The notes under the pieces: generated by a model
Databases searched by the model: none
What the model was told of the DNA's origin: nothing
What the model saw: the letters and a program-made list of their open reading frames with translations, nothing else
Part shown: one piece after another, positions 1 to 8,428 of the stretch
Layout of the letters: every line of letters starts with the position of its first letter
Numbering within the stretch: position 1 is the first letter of the stretch
Translations under genes and position numbers: made by a program
Assembly (NCBI RefSeq): GCF_001514115.1
Contig: NZ_KQ948453.1
Location: 106,659-170,658 of the forward strand
Length of the DNA stretch: 64,000 nucleotides
Direction: 5' to 3'
Origin: Streptomyces olivochromogenes
GTDB lineage: Bacteria; Actinomycetota; Actinomycetes; Streptomycetales; Streptomycetaceae

Positions 1-18
1 TCGTCAGCCTGCCGCGTC

Positions 19-65
19 GGATCAAAAGTTCGCCCGTCAGTTCGCTGCGCCGGATCAAGAGTTCG
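19..65. repeat. short imperfect direct repeat upstream of the anti-sigma gene
   Basis: GGATCAAAAGTTCG (19-32) recurs as GGATCAAGAGTTCG (52-65), a 33-base period with one mismatch. A related GGCGAGTTCGCC follows at 89-100. No gene is recognisable in bases 1-210. The partner sigma factor expected near an RskA-type protein must lie outside the window or elsewhere. Confidence 0.4.
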
Positions 66-210
66 TCTGCCGGCCTGTCCTGCCGGAAGGCGAGTTCGCC
101 CGCCCGGGCCGTGCTCCCCACCCGCGGCGCCTTCCCCCCGGCTCCCGACACCCCCGTATCCGCGCCCTGGAACTGCCCAGCCGCGCCCCGCACCCCCAGG
201 GAGGCGTCGT

Positions 211-1035
211 ATGAGCGTCCTCGACCGTCTGCTGCGCCGCGATCTGCACTCGCTCGCCGCCCCCTACGCCCTCGACGCGCTGGAACCCGACGAACGCCGC
301 CGCTTCGAGCGTCATCTGCAGGGCTGCCCCCGGTGCGCGGCCGAGGTGCGGGAGCTGGGTGAGGACGCGGTGCGGCTCGCCTGGTCCACCACGGCACCCG
401 CCCCGGCCGCCCTGCGCGAACGGGTCCTGACCGCCGTACGCACGACTCCTCAGGAGGCACCGGACCCGTCACACCCCGCCCACCCGTCGCAGGCGTTGCC
501 GAACGGCGTGCCCCGTGGGCGCGCGGCGCACGGGCCCGCGCGCGGCCGGACCCCGCGCTTCCGGTCGCTGCTCGCCCCGCTCTCCACCGCCACCGCCGCC
601 GCGGCGCTCGTCGTGGCGTCCCTCTTCGCCGTGCAGGCGACGCAGACCCAGGACAAGCTGGACCAGGAGCGGGCCCAGGCACGTGAGATCGCCCACGTTC
701 TGGCGGCCCCCGACGCCCGGGCGACGAGCGACCGGGACGCACAGGGCCGCGGAATCGGAGTGGTCGCCTCCGCATCGGAGCGGCGCGCCGTCGTGACCTT
801 GAGCGGACTTGCCACTCCGTCAGGGGGGCGCGTGCACCAGTTGTGGCTCATGCGCCCCAACGTGCAACCGCGCTCCCTGGGGCTCTTCGAGGGCGACACG
901 CCCTTGATAGCCGACGGACTGAACACCAACGCCACGTCACTCGCTGTCACCGTCGAGCCGCAGGGAGGCTCGACACAGCCCACGACCTCGCCAGTTGCGC
1001 AACTCGCCCTGAAATCGGTTGGATTCGGAGAGTAA
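211..1035 (+). CDS. RskA-like anti-sigma factor, zinc-binding, membrane-anchored
   Basis: Predicted membrane anti-sigma factor that would hold an ECF sigma factor inactive; 274 aa. The N-terminus carries a zinc-binding anti-sigma (ZAS) signature with His35, Cys39 and Cys42 (H-x3-C-x2-C) in a helical region. A hydrophobic segment rich in Ala/Val around residues 118-145 is the single membrane span. The C-terminal half resembles the extracytoplasmic RskA domain (GGRVHQLWLM, later SLAVTVEPQGGS). GGGAGG at 198-204 precedes the ATG and supports this start. In other actinobacteria the cognate sigma gene (sigK-like) lies immediately upstream; here the window begins too late to show it. Family call fairly sure, partner unknown. 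Confidence 0.85.
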   Translation: MSVLDRLLRRDLHSLAAPYALDALEPDERRRFERHLQGCPRCAAEVRELGEDAVRLAWSTTAPAPAALRERVLTAVRTTPQEAPDPSHPAHPSQALPNGVPRGRAAHGPARGRTPRFRSLLAPLSTATAAAALVVASLFAVQATQTQDKLDQERAQAREIAHVLAAPDARATSDRDAQGRGIGVVASASERRAVVTLSGLATPSGGRVHQLWLMRPNVQPRSLGLFEGDTPLIADGLNTNATSLAVTVEPQGGSTQPTTSPVAQLALKSVGFGE

Positions 1036-1150
1036 CCGTCAACACCCTTACGGGGAAGGTGAATCCTGTCGCCGCGATACACGAGTGCCACGAGGGAGCG
1101 ATAGGGTTAGCCTGCCCGGGCCGGGTGGACTCGTACGGGTGGGGAGAGAC

Positions 1151-1420
1151 ATGGAACAGATAACAGTGCGCAGCAGGGCACGCGTCCCTGCGATCACCTG
1201 CGGGAGCAGCGCGACCAGTTCGCGCCTCGACCGCCATCTGGCGGTGCTGGGCGGCCCTGCCGTCCCGCAGCGCGAGACGGCCGAGGCGACCTCGCTGATG
1301 CGTGAACTCACCGCGCGTGACACCGCGCACGACAGCAGCGGGAGGAGCGCGCGCGTACGGCGGGTCTCGCTCTTCGCCCCTCTGAAGCGGCTGCGTCGTT
1401 CGCTGTTCGGCGGCCACTAG
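1151..1420 (+). CDS. small conserved-looking protein of unknown function
   Basis: 89 aa starting with MEQITV. The ATG follows GGGGAGAGAC directly, a good ribosome site, and coding-type third-position GC begins here, so I reject the longer reading frame upstream. The protein is basic, has no membrane segment or signal peptide, contains one Cys (residue 17, in PAITCGSS), and ends in an Arg/Lys-rich tail (FAPLKRLRRSLFGG) that could be amphipathic. I do not recognise a domain. It sits alone, 115 bases after the anti-sigma gene and same-strand, so co-transcription is possible. Confidence 0.55.
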   Translation: MEQITVRSRARVPAITCGSSATSSRLDRHLAVLGGPAVPQRETAEATSLMRELTARDTAHDSSGRSARVRRVSLFAPLKRLRRSLFGGH

Positions 1421-1668
1421 TACGGTCGCGCGGTACTCGAACCCGCGCTCGGGCGATCACACCGCCCCGGCGTAAGCGCTGCGTTCTCGCCGCCCGTCGT
1501 CCCCACGGCACGCAGCGCCGCCCCGGTGTGTTCCCGGAGCGCGGGTGCACCCCCGTTCGTCTTTTTGTGCGCCTCGTTCCCACCCGGCGGCGCGCGGCGG
1601 TCTCCGTCTCCCCTTCCTCCCGGCCCCCGGCCGTCGTCAACCCCGGGTGTCCGAACTCCCGTTGGGTC

Positions 1669-2451
1669 TCACCGCCCGCCGGTCGCGTACCGGCGCACGG
1701 CGAGCGGCACGAACACGGCGAGAATGACGGCGCACCAGGTCAGCGCCCCGGCCACTGGATGCGTCACCGGCCAGGCCCCCTCGTCCGGCACCGGTGCGTT
1801 TCCGAAGAGGTCCCGCAGTGCCGTGGTCACCGCGCTGATCGGATTCCACTCGGCCACCGTGCGCAGCCAGCCGGGCAGGTTGTCGGTGGGGATGTACGCG
1901 TTCGACAGCAGCGGCAGGATGAACGTCGCGGCGCCCAGTTGCCCGGCCGCCTCCTCGCTCTGTGAGGCGAGCCCCAGCACGATGCCGACCCACGTCGTCG
2001 CGAACCGGAAGAGCAGCAGGAGTCCGACGCCGGCCACCGCCCGGAGCGCCGACCCCTCGATCCGCCAGCCCACGGCCAGCCCGACCAGCATCAGCGGCAC
2101 CGTGCCCACGGCGGTGACCACGAGGTCCGCGAGCGCCTGTCCGAGCGGCACGGCGGCCCGGCTCATCGGCAGGGTACGGAAGCGGTCCATCACGCCCCGG
2201 TGCGAGTCCTGGGCGGCCTGGAACATGCCGGTCATGATCCCGTTGGCGGCGGTCGCCACCAGTAGTCCCGGCAGCAGGAAGGCGCGGTACTCCTGTCCGG
2301 GTGTCGCGAGCGCGCTGCCGAAGACATAGCCGAAGAACAGCAGCATCGTGATCGGCATGGACTGGGTGAGGATCAGCAGCCCGGGATTGTGCCGGATCCG
2401 CCTCAGGTGCCGCCCCAGCATCGCGGTCCCGTCGTACGCCAACGTACTCAT
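1669..2451 (-). CDS. ABC-2 type exporter permease (DrrB-like)
   Basis: Membrane subunit of an ABC exporter, 260 aa, with about six hydrophobic segments and the ABC-2 membrane layout seen in DrrB of daunorubicin resistance. It contains a conserved-looking ATAANGIMTGMF segment and AYIPTDNLPGWL near the C-terminus. Its ATG overlaps the stop of the upstream ATPase gene in an ATGA arrangement (2448-2451), so the two are translationally coupled. Function inferred: export of a hydrophobic compound or drug, controlled by the divergent TetR. The substrate cannot be read from sequence. Confidence 0.88.
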   Translation of the reverse strand: MSTLAYDGTAMLGRHLRRIRHNPGLLILTQSMPITMLLFFGYVFGSALATPGQEYRAFLLPGLLVATAANGIMTGMFQAAQDSHRGVMDRFRTLPMSRAAVPLGQALADLVVTAVGTVPLMLVGLAVGWRIEGSALRAVAGVGLLLLFRFATTWVGIVLGLASQSEEAAGQLGAATFILPLLSNAYIPTDNLPGWLRTVAEWNPISAVTTALRDLFGNAPVPDEGAWPVTHPVAGALTWCAVILAVFVPLAVRRYATGGR

Positions 2452-3416
2452 GTCACAAGCTCCTTGCGGTCGGTGCGGCCTCCGGTGAGGCGCAGGAAGA
2501 CGTCGTCGAGCGTCGGCGGGCGCAGGCTCGCGTCGAGCAGGGGCACCCCCGCGGCGTCGAGTTCACGGACGAGCCGGGGCAGGGTCAGTGTCGGATCGGT
2601 GGTCACCGCCCCGACCGCGTGCCGCTCCGGGGCGAACGCCGGTTCGGAGCCGGTGAGCCGGTCGAGGACGGCCGCCGCGCCGGGCATCGCATCCGCGTGG
2701 GCGACGACGACCTCCGCGTACGAGCCGATGAGCGCCTTGAGTTCGGCGGGCGATCCGGTGTGCGCGACCCGGCCGTGGTCCACGAGCGCGATGTCGTCGG
2801 CGAGGTGGTCGGCCTCCTCCAGGTACTGCGTGGTCAGCACCACGGTCGTGCCCTCGCCGCGCAGGGCGCGCACGGCCTCCCAGATCTGGTTGCGGCTGGC
2901 CGGGTCGAGCCCGGTGGTGGGTTCGTCGAGGAAGAGCACCTCGGGGCGGCGGATCAGGCTCGCGGCGAGATCGAGGCGGCGCCGCATCCCGCCCGAGTAG
3001 GTGGAGGCGGGCCGGTCGGCGGCCTCGGCGAGCCCGAAGCGTTCGAGGAGTTCACCGGCGCGCGTGGGAGCGTCCCGCATCCGGTGCAGCCGCGCGAACA
3101 GCCGCAGGTTCTCCCGGCCGGTGAGGTCGCCGTCGACGGAGGCGTACTGCCCGGTGACCCCGATGGCGCCGCGCACCGCGGCCGCCTCCCGTACGAGGTC
3201 GTGCCCGGCGACCCGCGCGGACCCCGCGTCCGGCCGCAACAGCGTGGTGAGCAGGCGCACCGCCGTGGTCTTGCCCGCGCCGTTGGGTCCGAGCACCCCG
3301 CAGACGGTGCCCTCGGCCACCGCGAGATCGAGCCCGCGCACCGCGTGGACGACCTCCCCCTTGGTCCCGAAACTCTTCTCCAGACCTTCACTAAGTACGG
3401 CGTACGTAGTTGTCAT
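2448..3416 (-). CDS. ABC exporter ATPase (DrrA-like)
   Basis: Nucleotide-binding subunit, about 322 aa from ATG at 3416. Walker A GPNGAGKT is at residues 43-50; the signature STYSGGMRRRLDLA and Walker B VLFLDEPTTGLDP follow in order. The DrrA-type C-terminal extension ends in LRPPTLDDVFLRLTGG. An in-frame GTG at 3434 would add six residues. I prefer the ATG, but neither has a strong ribosome site, so a leaderless transcript is possible. The first codons overlap one of two TetR-type palindromes. It pairs with the downstream permease. Confidence 0.9.
   Translation of the reverse strand: MTTTYAVLSEGLEKSFGTKGEVVHAVRGLDLAVAEGTVCGVLGPNGAGKTTAVRLLTTLLRPDAGSARVAGHDLVREAAAVRGAIGVTGQYASVDGDLTGRENLRLFARLHRMRDAPTRAGELLERFGLAEAADRPASTYSGGMRRRLDLAASLIRRPEVLFLDEPTTGLDPASRNQIWEAVRALRGEGTTVVLTTQYLEEADHLADDIALVDHGRVAHTGSPAELKALIGSYAEVVVAHADAMPGAAAVLDRLTGSEPAFAPERHAVGAVTTDPTLTLPRLVRELDAAGVPLLDASLRPPTLDDVFLRLTGGRTDRKELVT
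3391..3410. promoter_or_regulatory. candidate TetR operator, site 2 (inside the ATPase 5' end)
   Basis: Read on the minus strand this is ACTACGTACGCCGTACTTAG, nearly the same as site 1 at 3433-3451. It lies over codons 3-9 of the ATPase gene. It is probably a second binding site of the TetR product at 3469; this is inference from similarity and position. Confidence 0.55.
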
Positions 3417-3434
3417 GGGGTGACCATAGCGCAC

Positions 3435-3451
3435 TACGTACGGTGTACGTA
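3435..3451. promoter_or_regulatory. candidate TetR operator, site 1 (perfect palindrome)
   Basis: TACGTAC-GGT-GTACGTA: 7-base arms with no mismatch, midway between the divergent exporter and TetR genes. It ends 17 bases before the GTG of the regulator, a typical place for autorepression and exporter repression. Confidence 0.7.
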
Positions 3452-3468
3452 ACTAGGATGGTGGCGAG

Positions 3469-4194
3469 GTGATCGACGACATGACAGGGCGCAGTGCCGT
3501 ACCCGAAGTGATTTGGGCCCGCCCCAAGCGTGCGGGCCGTGGTCCGCGGGCGGCCTACAGCCGGGCGGACATCGCGGCCGCCGCGGTGCGGATCGCGGAC
3601 GCGGACGGGCTCGACGCGGTCTCGATGCGGCATGTGGCCACCGAACTGGGCTGCGGCACGATGTCGCTGTACAACTACGTCCCGCGCAAGGAGGACCTGT
3701 ACGAGCTGATGGTTGACGCCATCAGCGGTGAGCACGAGCCCTGGGAGCCGACGGGCGACTGGCGCGCCGACATGCTCCGGGTCGCCCATCAGACCCGTGC
3801 CCTCATGCACCGCCACCCATGGCTGCCGCGCCTGATGTCCCCGGTCTACGGCTTCAGCCCCAACGCCCTGCGCTACCTGGAGCACTGTCTCGTCTGCCTC
3901 GACCCGCTGGACGCGTCGTACGGCACGAAGATGGAGCTGATCGCGATGCTCAACGGCGTGGTGACGACGTACGTGGGCAACGAACTGGCCACCGCCGAGC
4001 GCACCCGCTCGCTGCCCTGGTCCGAGGAGCAGGAGCAGGCGATGCGGATCGCCTACCTCGGCAGCCGGATCGCGACCGGCGCGTATCCGCGGATGGCGGC
4101 CGCCTTCACGCAGGACGCGGGCCCGATCGACCTGGAGGCGGTGTTCGAGCGGGCGCTGGGGCGGGTGCTGGACGCGTTCGAACCGAAGGGGTAG
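3469..4194 (+). CDS. TetR-family repressor of the DrrAB-like exporter
   Basis: Regulator of 241 aa with an N-terminal helix-turn-helix around residues 25-75 (SRADIAAAAVRIADADGL, VSMRHVATELGCGTMSLYNYV) and a long C-terminal ligand domain of the TetR_C type. It is divergent from the exporter operon and separated by a short intergenic region with two related palindromes, the usual layout for local drug-responsive control. The GTG at 3469 or the ATG at 3481 could be the start; both leave the HTH intact. Ligand unknown. Confidence 0.88.
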   Translation: MIDDMTGRSAVPEVIWARPKRAGRGPRAAYSRADIAAAAVRIADADGLDAVSMRHVATELGCGTMSLYNYVPRKEDLYELMVDAISGEHEPWEPTGDWRADMLRVAHQTRALMHRHPWLPRLMSPVYGFSPNALRYLEHCLVCLDPLDASYGTKMELIAMLNGVVTTYVGNELATAERTRSLPWSEEQEQAMRIAYLGSRIATGAYPRMAAAFTQDAGPIDLEAVFERALGRVLDAFEPKG

Positions 4195-4221
4195 ATCTAC
4201 GGGGCGGTCGGACCTACGGGG

Positions 4222-5457
4222 TCAGATGAGCGCGAACTGTCCTTCCGGGCCCTCTTCGTGATGATCGAGGACGGACGCGGGCCGGTGCGCCGCCTCCGGA
4301 ACCGGCAGCACACCCGCCTCGCGCAGCTCCGTCCGCGTGATCGGCGGGCCGATCGTCAACTCGGCCAGCTGGGGACGGAGTTCCGCGAGCAGTGTCAGCA
4401 CCGTGACGAGTTCCAGCAGCTCGGACGTCCAGGCCTGCTGCCAGCCGGCGGGCCGGATCGCCTCCAGGGTGCCCGGCTCGGGTGGTTCCGCCGGCTCGGT
4501 CCTGGCCGCGAACCACTGCTCCAGGACGCGCGCTCCGCCCACCTCGAAGTCCCAGGCCTCCGGCGGCACGGGCGAGATACGGCCCTCGTCGAGGAGGAGA
4601 GCCTCCTCGTCGCGGTCGTAGCGCACGTCGACGGGGCGCGACGGGAGCGGGGCGCGGACATAGGGGCGGCGGCCCCCGGGGAGCTTGGGGCGCTCGCCGT
4701 CGCGGCGCATCAGCCACAGCATCCGGCGTCCCAATCCGACGCCGTGCGCCCACACCTGCGGGTCCGCGGTGAGCGGGACGGCACACCCCTCCCGGCCCGA
4801 CCGCGCGACCGCGACCGCCCAGGCGAGTACGTCGACGGGGTCGGGGTCGGGGGAGTGACCGAGGCGGGTGCCGAGGTGCTCCAACAGGCCGGGCGCCAGA
4901 TTCGGTTCGAGGCCCCCGGGGCGCCGGTGGAGGGGGCGGACACGGCCGCCGCGACCGGTGCTCAGCGGCAGCACGGACGCGACCAGCAGCACCGGCCCCG
5001 ATGTGTCAGGCACCGCCGTCTGCTCCATCACGAACACCTGCCGGTCGTCGGCCACCCGCCACAACTCGGGGCGCGCCGCGTCGATCAGCCGGTGGTCCGG
5101 GATCAGCCACTGCTCGTCGAACGGGCCGTGCAGGACGCGTACAGGCTCCGGACAGGGCCCCGACTCGCGCTCCAGCCGGGCCGTCCCACTGGACTGCCCC
5201 GGCAGCTGTCCGACGGCCGAGTGCGTGGTGCGCGAGCGCGTCGGGCCGAACAACGCCTCGCGGCCCTGCCCCTCGGCCTTCATCAGCGTGTCCCAGCGCG
5301 CCTTCAGGGACGCCGCGTCGGGCGCCGTCGGCCACCCCCGGCCCAGCCTCGGCGGTGCGACGGACCACGGCATGAGGTCCGCGAGCAGCGGAGCGTCGTC
5401 GTGCGTCACGCCCGGCATCGTACGACGTGGGCGCTGCGCGCCGGTCTCGTACGCCAT
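4222..5457 (-). CDS. orphan type ISP restriction/modification C-terminal-like protein
   Basis: Streptomyces-type protein of up to 411 aa that resembles only the C-terminal target-recognition part of type ISP restriction enzymes. Clues are ALFGPTRSRTTHS near residue 69, SPVPPEAWDFEVGGARVLEQWF near 312, and the ending SVLDHHEEGPEGQFALI. I see no methyltransferase motifs, helicase motifs or nuclease motif in it or in its neighbours, so it should not be called a restriction system. The true start could be ATG 5457 or the internal ATG 5418 (MPGVTHDD). It lies 2 bases downstream of the GntR gene and is probably co-transcribed with it. Actual role unknown. Confidence 0.6.
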   Translation of the reverse strand: MAYETGAQRPRRTMPGVTHDDAPLLADLMPWSVAPPRLGRGWPTAPDAASLKARWDTLMKAEGQGREALFGPTRSRTTHSAVGQLPGQSSGTARLERESGPCPEPVRVLHGPFDEQWLIPDHRLIDAARPELWRVADDRQVFVMEQTAVPDTSGPVLLVASVLPLSTGRGGRVRPLHRRPGGLEPNLAPGLLEHLGTRLGHSPDPDPVDVLAWAVAVARSGREGCAVPLTADPQVWAHGVGLGRRMLWLMRRDGERPKLPGGRRPYVRAPLPSRPVDVRYDRDEEALLLDEGRISPVPPEAWDFEVGGARVLEQWFAARTEPAEPPEPGTLEAIRPAGWQQAWTSELLELVTVLTLLAELRPQLAELTIGPPITRTELREAGVLPVPEAAHRPASVLDHHEEGPEGQFALI

Positions 5458-5459
5458 CG

Positions 5460-6209
5460 TCAGTGGGCGTCGAGGGTGACCGTGAAGGAGAAGCGGTCAC
5501 CGCGGTAGTGGATGCGGGCCACGTCCAGAGCGCGGCCGTCCTCGCCGTGCACGATGCCCGTGTAGTGCAGGATCGGGCTGAGCAGCGGCACCTGGAGCAG
5601 CCGGGCCGTCTCCGGATCCGCGAGCCGCGCCTCCACCGTGTCGGTGATCCGGCTGATGCGCACGCCCACCACGTCCCGCAGCACCTTGGTCATGGGCCAG
5701 CGCACCAGGTCCTGCGGGTCGATCCGCGCGGCCAGTTCGGGACGGACGTAGTTGCGCGCGTGGTTCGTCGGCTCACCGGTCTTCTCGTCGCCGCGCAGCC
5801 GGTGGTACGTCCCCACCTCGGCCAGATCCGGGAAGTACTCGGCGAGTTCGGCCGGCACCGGCACGCTCCCGTGGTCCAGCAGCTCGGTCGTCATGCCCGA
5901 CTGCTGCGCGACGATCGTGTCCACCGAGCCCAGCAACCGCACCGGAGCCCCCCGTTGCGCGCTCGGCTCGATGAACGTGCCCCGCCGCCGATGGCGGGTG
6001 ATCAGTCCCTCGTCCTCCAGTTCCTTGAGCGCCTGCCGCATGGTGAGCACGCTCACCCCGTAGTGGCCCGCCAACCGCTCCTCGGTCGGCAGGCGCAGCG
6101 GTTCCTGGGGCGAGCGCCCGAGTATCGAGGCACGCAGGGACTGCGACACCTGGTACCAGAGCGGGAGTTTGCGGTTCAGGACGATCGAGTCCGGGGCGAA
6201 GGAGGTCAC
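5460..6209 (-). CDS. GntR-family regulator, HutC/UTRA type
   Basis: DNA-binding regulator of 249 aa. Residues about 17-80 form the winged HTH (LPLWYQVSQSLR, LPTEERLAGHYGVSVLTMRQ, ALKELEDEGLITRHRRRGTF); residues about 95-245 form a UTRA ligand-binding domain. It starts 28 bases after the stop of hmgA on the same strand, so it probably senses an aromatic or tyrosine-pathway metabolite and controls hmgA. A palindrome upstream of hmgA is the candidate site. Family certain, regulon inferred from position. Confidence 0.88.
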   Translation of the reverse strand: MTSFAPDSIVLNRKLPLWYQVSQSLRASILGRSPQEPLRLPTEERLAGHYGVSVLTMRQALKELEDEGLITRHRRRGTFIEPSAQRGAPVRLLGSVDTIVAQQSGMTTELLDHGSVPVPAELAEYFPDLAEVGTYHRLRGDEKTGEPTNHARNYVRPELAARIDPQDLVRWPMTKVLRDVVGVRISRITDTVEARLADPETARLLQVPLLSPILHYTGIVHGEDGRALDVARIHYRGDRFSFTVTLDAH

Positions 6210-6237
6210 GAGGGATATCCGTACCGGTCGCCGACGC

Positions 6238-7578
6238 TCAGTGCAACGGCCTGAAGTGCCGCTGCAGGCCCCGCCACACGTCGTCGTACCCGCTCTGCAG
6301 ATGCTCCGCGTGCGCCGCCTGCGCCGTGGCGGTCACCGGCCACCGGGTCTCGAACATGAACGCCAGCCCGTCGTCGATCTTCTGCGGCCGCAGCTCGGCG
6401 GCGCTGGCCCGGTCGAAGGTCTCCCGGTCCGGCCCGTGCGCCGACATCATGTTGTGCAGCGAACCGCCCCCCGGAACAAAGCCCTCCGCCTTCGCGTCGT
6501 ACGCCCCCTCGATGAGCCCCATGTACTCGCTCATCACGTTCCGGTGGAAGTACGGCGGCCGGAAGGTGTCCTCGCCCACCAGCCAGCGCGGCGCGAACAC
6601 CACGAAGTCGACCCCGGCGAGGCCCGGGGTGTCGCTCGGCGAGGTGAGCACCGTGAAGATCGACGGGTCCGGGTGGTCGTAGCTGATCGTGCCGATCACA
6701 TTGAAACGACGCAGGTCATAGACGTACGGCACATGGTTGCCGTGCCAGGCGACGACATCCAGCGGCGAGTGGTCGTACGTCGCCGTCCAGAGGTTGCCGC
6801 AGAACTTGTTGACCACCTCCACCGGGCCCTCGACATCCTCGTACGCGGCGACGGGAGCGAGGAAGTCCCGCGCGTTGGCGAGCCCGTTGGCGCCGATCGG
6901 GCCGAGGTCGGGCAGCTGGAAGGGCGCCCCGTAGTTCTCGCACACATAGCCGCGGGCCGTCGGGCTCTGCCCGCCGTCGGACGCGGCGTCCAGCAGCTCC
7001 ACCCGGAAGCGGACCCCACGGGGAATCAGCGCCACCCCGCCCGGCTCCACGTGCAGCAGCCCGAACTCGGTCCGCAGCAGCAGCCCGCCGCGCTCCGGCA
7101 CGATCAGCAGCTCCCCGTCGGCGTCACTGAAGACGCGGTCCATCGAGGAGTCGGCGTGATACAGGTGCACGGCCATGCCGGTGCGCTGGGTCGCGTCGCC
7201 GTTGCCGCCCAGCGTCCACAGGCCCGCGAGGAAGTCGGTACCCCGCGCCGGCTCCGGCAGCGGGTTCCAGCGCAGCCGGTTCGGGTCCGCCTCGGTCTCC
7301 GTGAAGGGCGCCGAGCGCAGCGCCCCGTTGTCCGTGCGCGTGAACGCCGGGTGCGCGGCCGACGGACGGATCCGGTACAGCCACGAACGCCGGTTGTGCG
7401 CCCTCGGCTCCGTGAACGCCGTACCGCTCAGCTGCTCCGCGTACAGCCCGAGAGGGGCGCGCTGGGGCGCGTTGCGGCCGTGCGGCAGCGCCCCGGGGAG
7501 CGCCTCCGAGCTGTGTTCGTTGCCGAATCCGGTGAGGTAGGTCAGCCCCTCGGCCGTCTTCCTCGCGTCCCCGCTCAT
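6238..7578 (-). CDS. hmgA: homogentisate 1,2-dioxygenase
   Basis: Opens the ring of homogentisate to maleylacetoacetate in tyrosine/phenylalanine breakdown; cytoplasmic Fe(II) enzyme. Length 446 aa is normal for the family. Recognisable blocks are [19 protein letters not shown] at the N-terminus, [11 protein letters not shown]-like [11 protein letters not shown], and the iron site: His345 and Glu351 in HRNVMSE and His381 in SAHGPD, which align with His335, Glu341 and His371 of the human enzyme. GAGGGAG lies before the ATG. The downstream fumarylacetoacetase and isomerase genes are not adjacent. It is followed directly by a GntR regulator. Confidence 0.96.
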   Translation of the reverse strand: MSGDARKTAEGLTYLTGFGNEHSSEALPGALPHGRNAPQRAPLGLYAEQLSGTAFTEPRAHNRRSWLYRIRPSAAHPAFTRTDNGALRSAPFTETEADPNRLRWNPLPEPARGTDFLAGLWTLGGNGDATQRTGMAVHLYHADSSMDRVFSDADGELLIVPERGGLLLRTEFGLLHVEPGGVALIPRGVRFRVELLDAASDGGQSPTARGYVCENYGAPFQLPDLGPIGANGLANARDFLAPVAAYEDVEGPVEVVNKFCGNLWTATYDHSPLDVVAWHGNHVPYVYDLRRFNVIGTISYDHPDPSIFTVLTSPSDTPGLAGVDFVVFAPRWLVGEDTFRPPYFHRNVMSEYMGLIEGAYDAKAEGFVPGGGSLHNMMSAHGPDRETFDRASAAELRPQKIDDGLAFMFETRWPVTATAQAAHAEHLQSGYDDVWRGLQRHFRPLH

Positions 7579-7599
7579 GATCGCTCCCTCGCGCCTGAT

Positions 7600-7619
7600 T
7601 CCTATGCTTCACCGTAGGA
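7600..7619. promoter_or_regulatory. candidate operator in the hmgA promoter region
   Basis: TCCTATG-CTTCAC-CGTAGGA, 7-base arms with one mismatch, 22 bases upstream of the hmgA ATG. It is probably bound by the GntR/UTRA protein encoded just downstream of hmgA. Found by eye; no promoter hexamers were clear. Confidence 0.45.
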
Positions 7620-7780
7620 TTCAGTTTTTTCGCGCGCAAGAGGTACGTCGAGGTGCGTGGCCGGCGAACGCGCGGCACCGGGAACCTCCGTGCGGAGTAC
7701 ATCCCAGGGTCGGCGGTACGGCCCAAGAACCCGACTCCAGGGGGATCCGCCTGTCAGAGCGTTGTTCTAATGTCCCCGGC

Positions 7781-8428
7781 ATGTCGTGGAAGCGTGGACT
7801 GCTCGCCGCGCTCGCGGTCTGCGTCCTGCTCGGCGGATCGGCGGGCTGCGGCACCGGCGCCGCACACGAGCGGAGGGACGCGGTGTCGCCCTCACCCGTG
7901 GGCAAAATCCTGGACGATACGGACAAAGAAGGACGGCACTACCGTGAGGTCGACAAGAAGAGCGCACCCGAGGTCGCCATCGAGGTCCAACCCGCCTCCG
8001 ACGACGGCTGGGACGTCCGCCTGACCGTCCACCGCTTCCGCTTCTCGCCCGCCGACACCAAGGCGGAGGCCGTGGCCGGCCGCGGCGTCGCGCTGCTGTC
8101 CCTGGACGGCCGGAACCTCGCCACGCTGCGCACCGCCGAGTACCACCTCGCCGGCGGCCTGGTCACACGCGGCACCCACCACGTCACCGCGCGTCTGTAC
8201 GCCGACGACCGCACCGCGTGGGCCGTCGGAGGCAAGCCCGTCGAGAGCACGGCGGACATCACCGCCTCCGGGGCCACCGCCTCGACCCGGCCCTCGACAC
8301 CCGCCTCGCCGCCGCCGTCGAGCCCGTCGGCCCCCGCGTCGACACCGGCATCGACGGCGAGCGGGAACGCAGTCGCGGGCCGTAGCGACACGCGAGGTTC
8401 ACCGGATCCCGGCGGAAAGGCATCATGA
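7781..8428 (+). CDS. putative lipoprotein of unknown function
   Basis: 215 aa. It begins MSWKRGLLAALAVC with a hydrophobic stretch and a lipobox-like SAGC, so Cys23 would be lipidated after signal peptidase II cleavage. The mature middle part looks folded, with beta-type spacing. Residues about 160 to the end are a Ser/Thr/Pro/Ala-rich linker with no recognisable domain. The ATG at 7781 follows a stop-rich, non-coding-looking stretch, so I reject the longer frame. Its stop overlaps the ATG of the TetR gene (ATGA at 8425), showing coupling. Confidence 0.7.
   Translation: MSWKRGLLAALAVCVLLGGSAGCGTGAAHERRDAVSPSPVGKILDDTDKEGRHYREVDKKSAPEVAIEVQPASDDGWDVRLTVHRFRFSPADTKAEAVAGRGVALLSLDGRNLATLRTAEYHLAGGLVTRGTHHVTARLYADDRTAWAVGGKPVESTADITASGATASTRPSTPASPPPSSPSAPASTPASTASGNAVAGRSDTRGSPDPGGKAS

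Noticed and set aside
1080-1150. DmdR/IdeR-type iron box (AGGGTTAGCCTGCCC)
   Set aside because: The match needs an inserted base and lacks the symmetric second half, so it is not strong enough to report.
4222-5457. Complete restriction-modification system
   Set aside because: Only a C-terminal-like domain is present; methylase, helicase and nuclease motifs are absent here and in neighbours.
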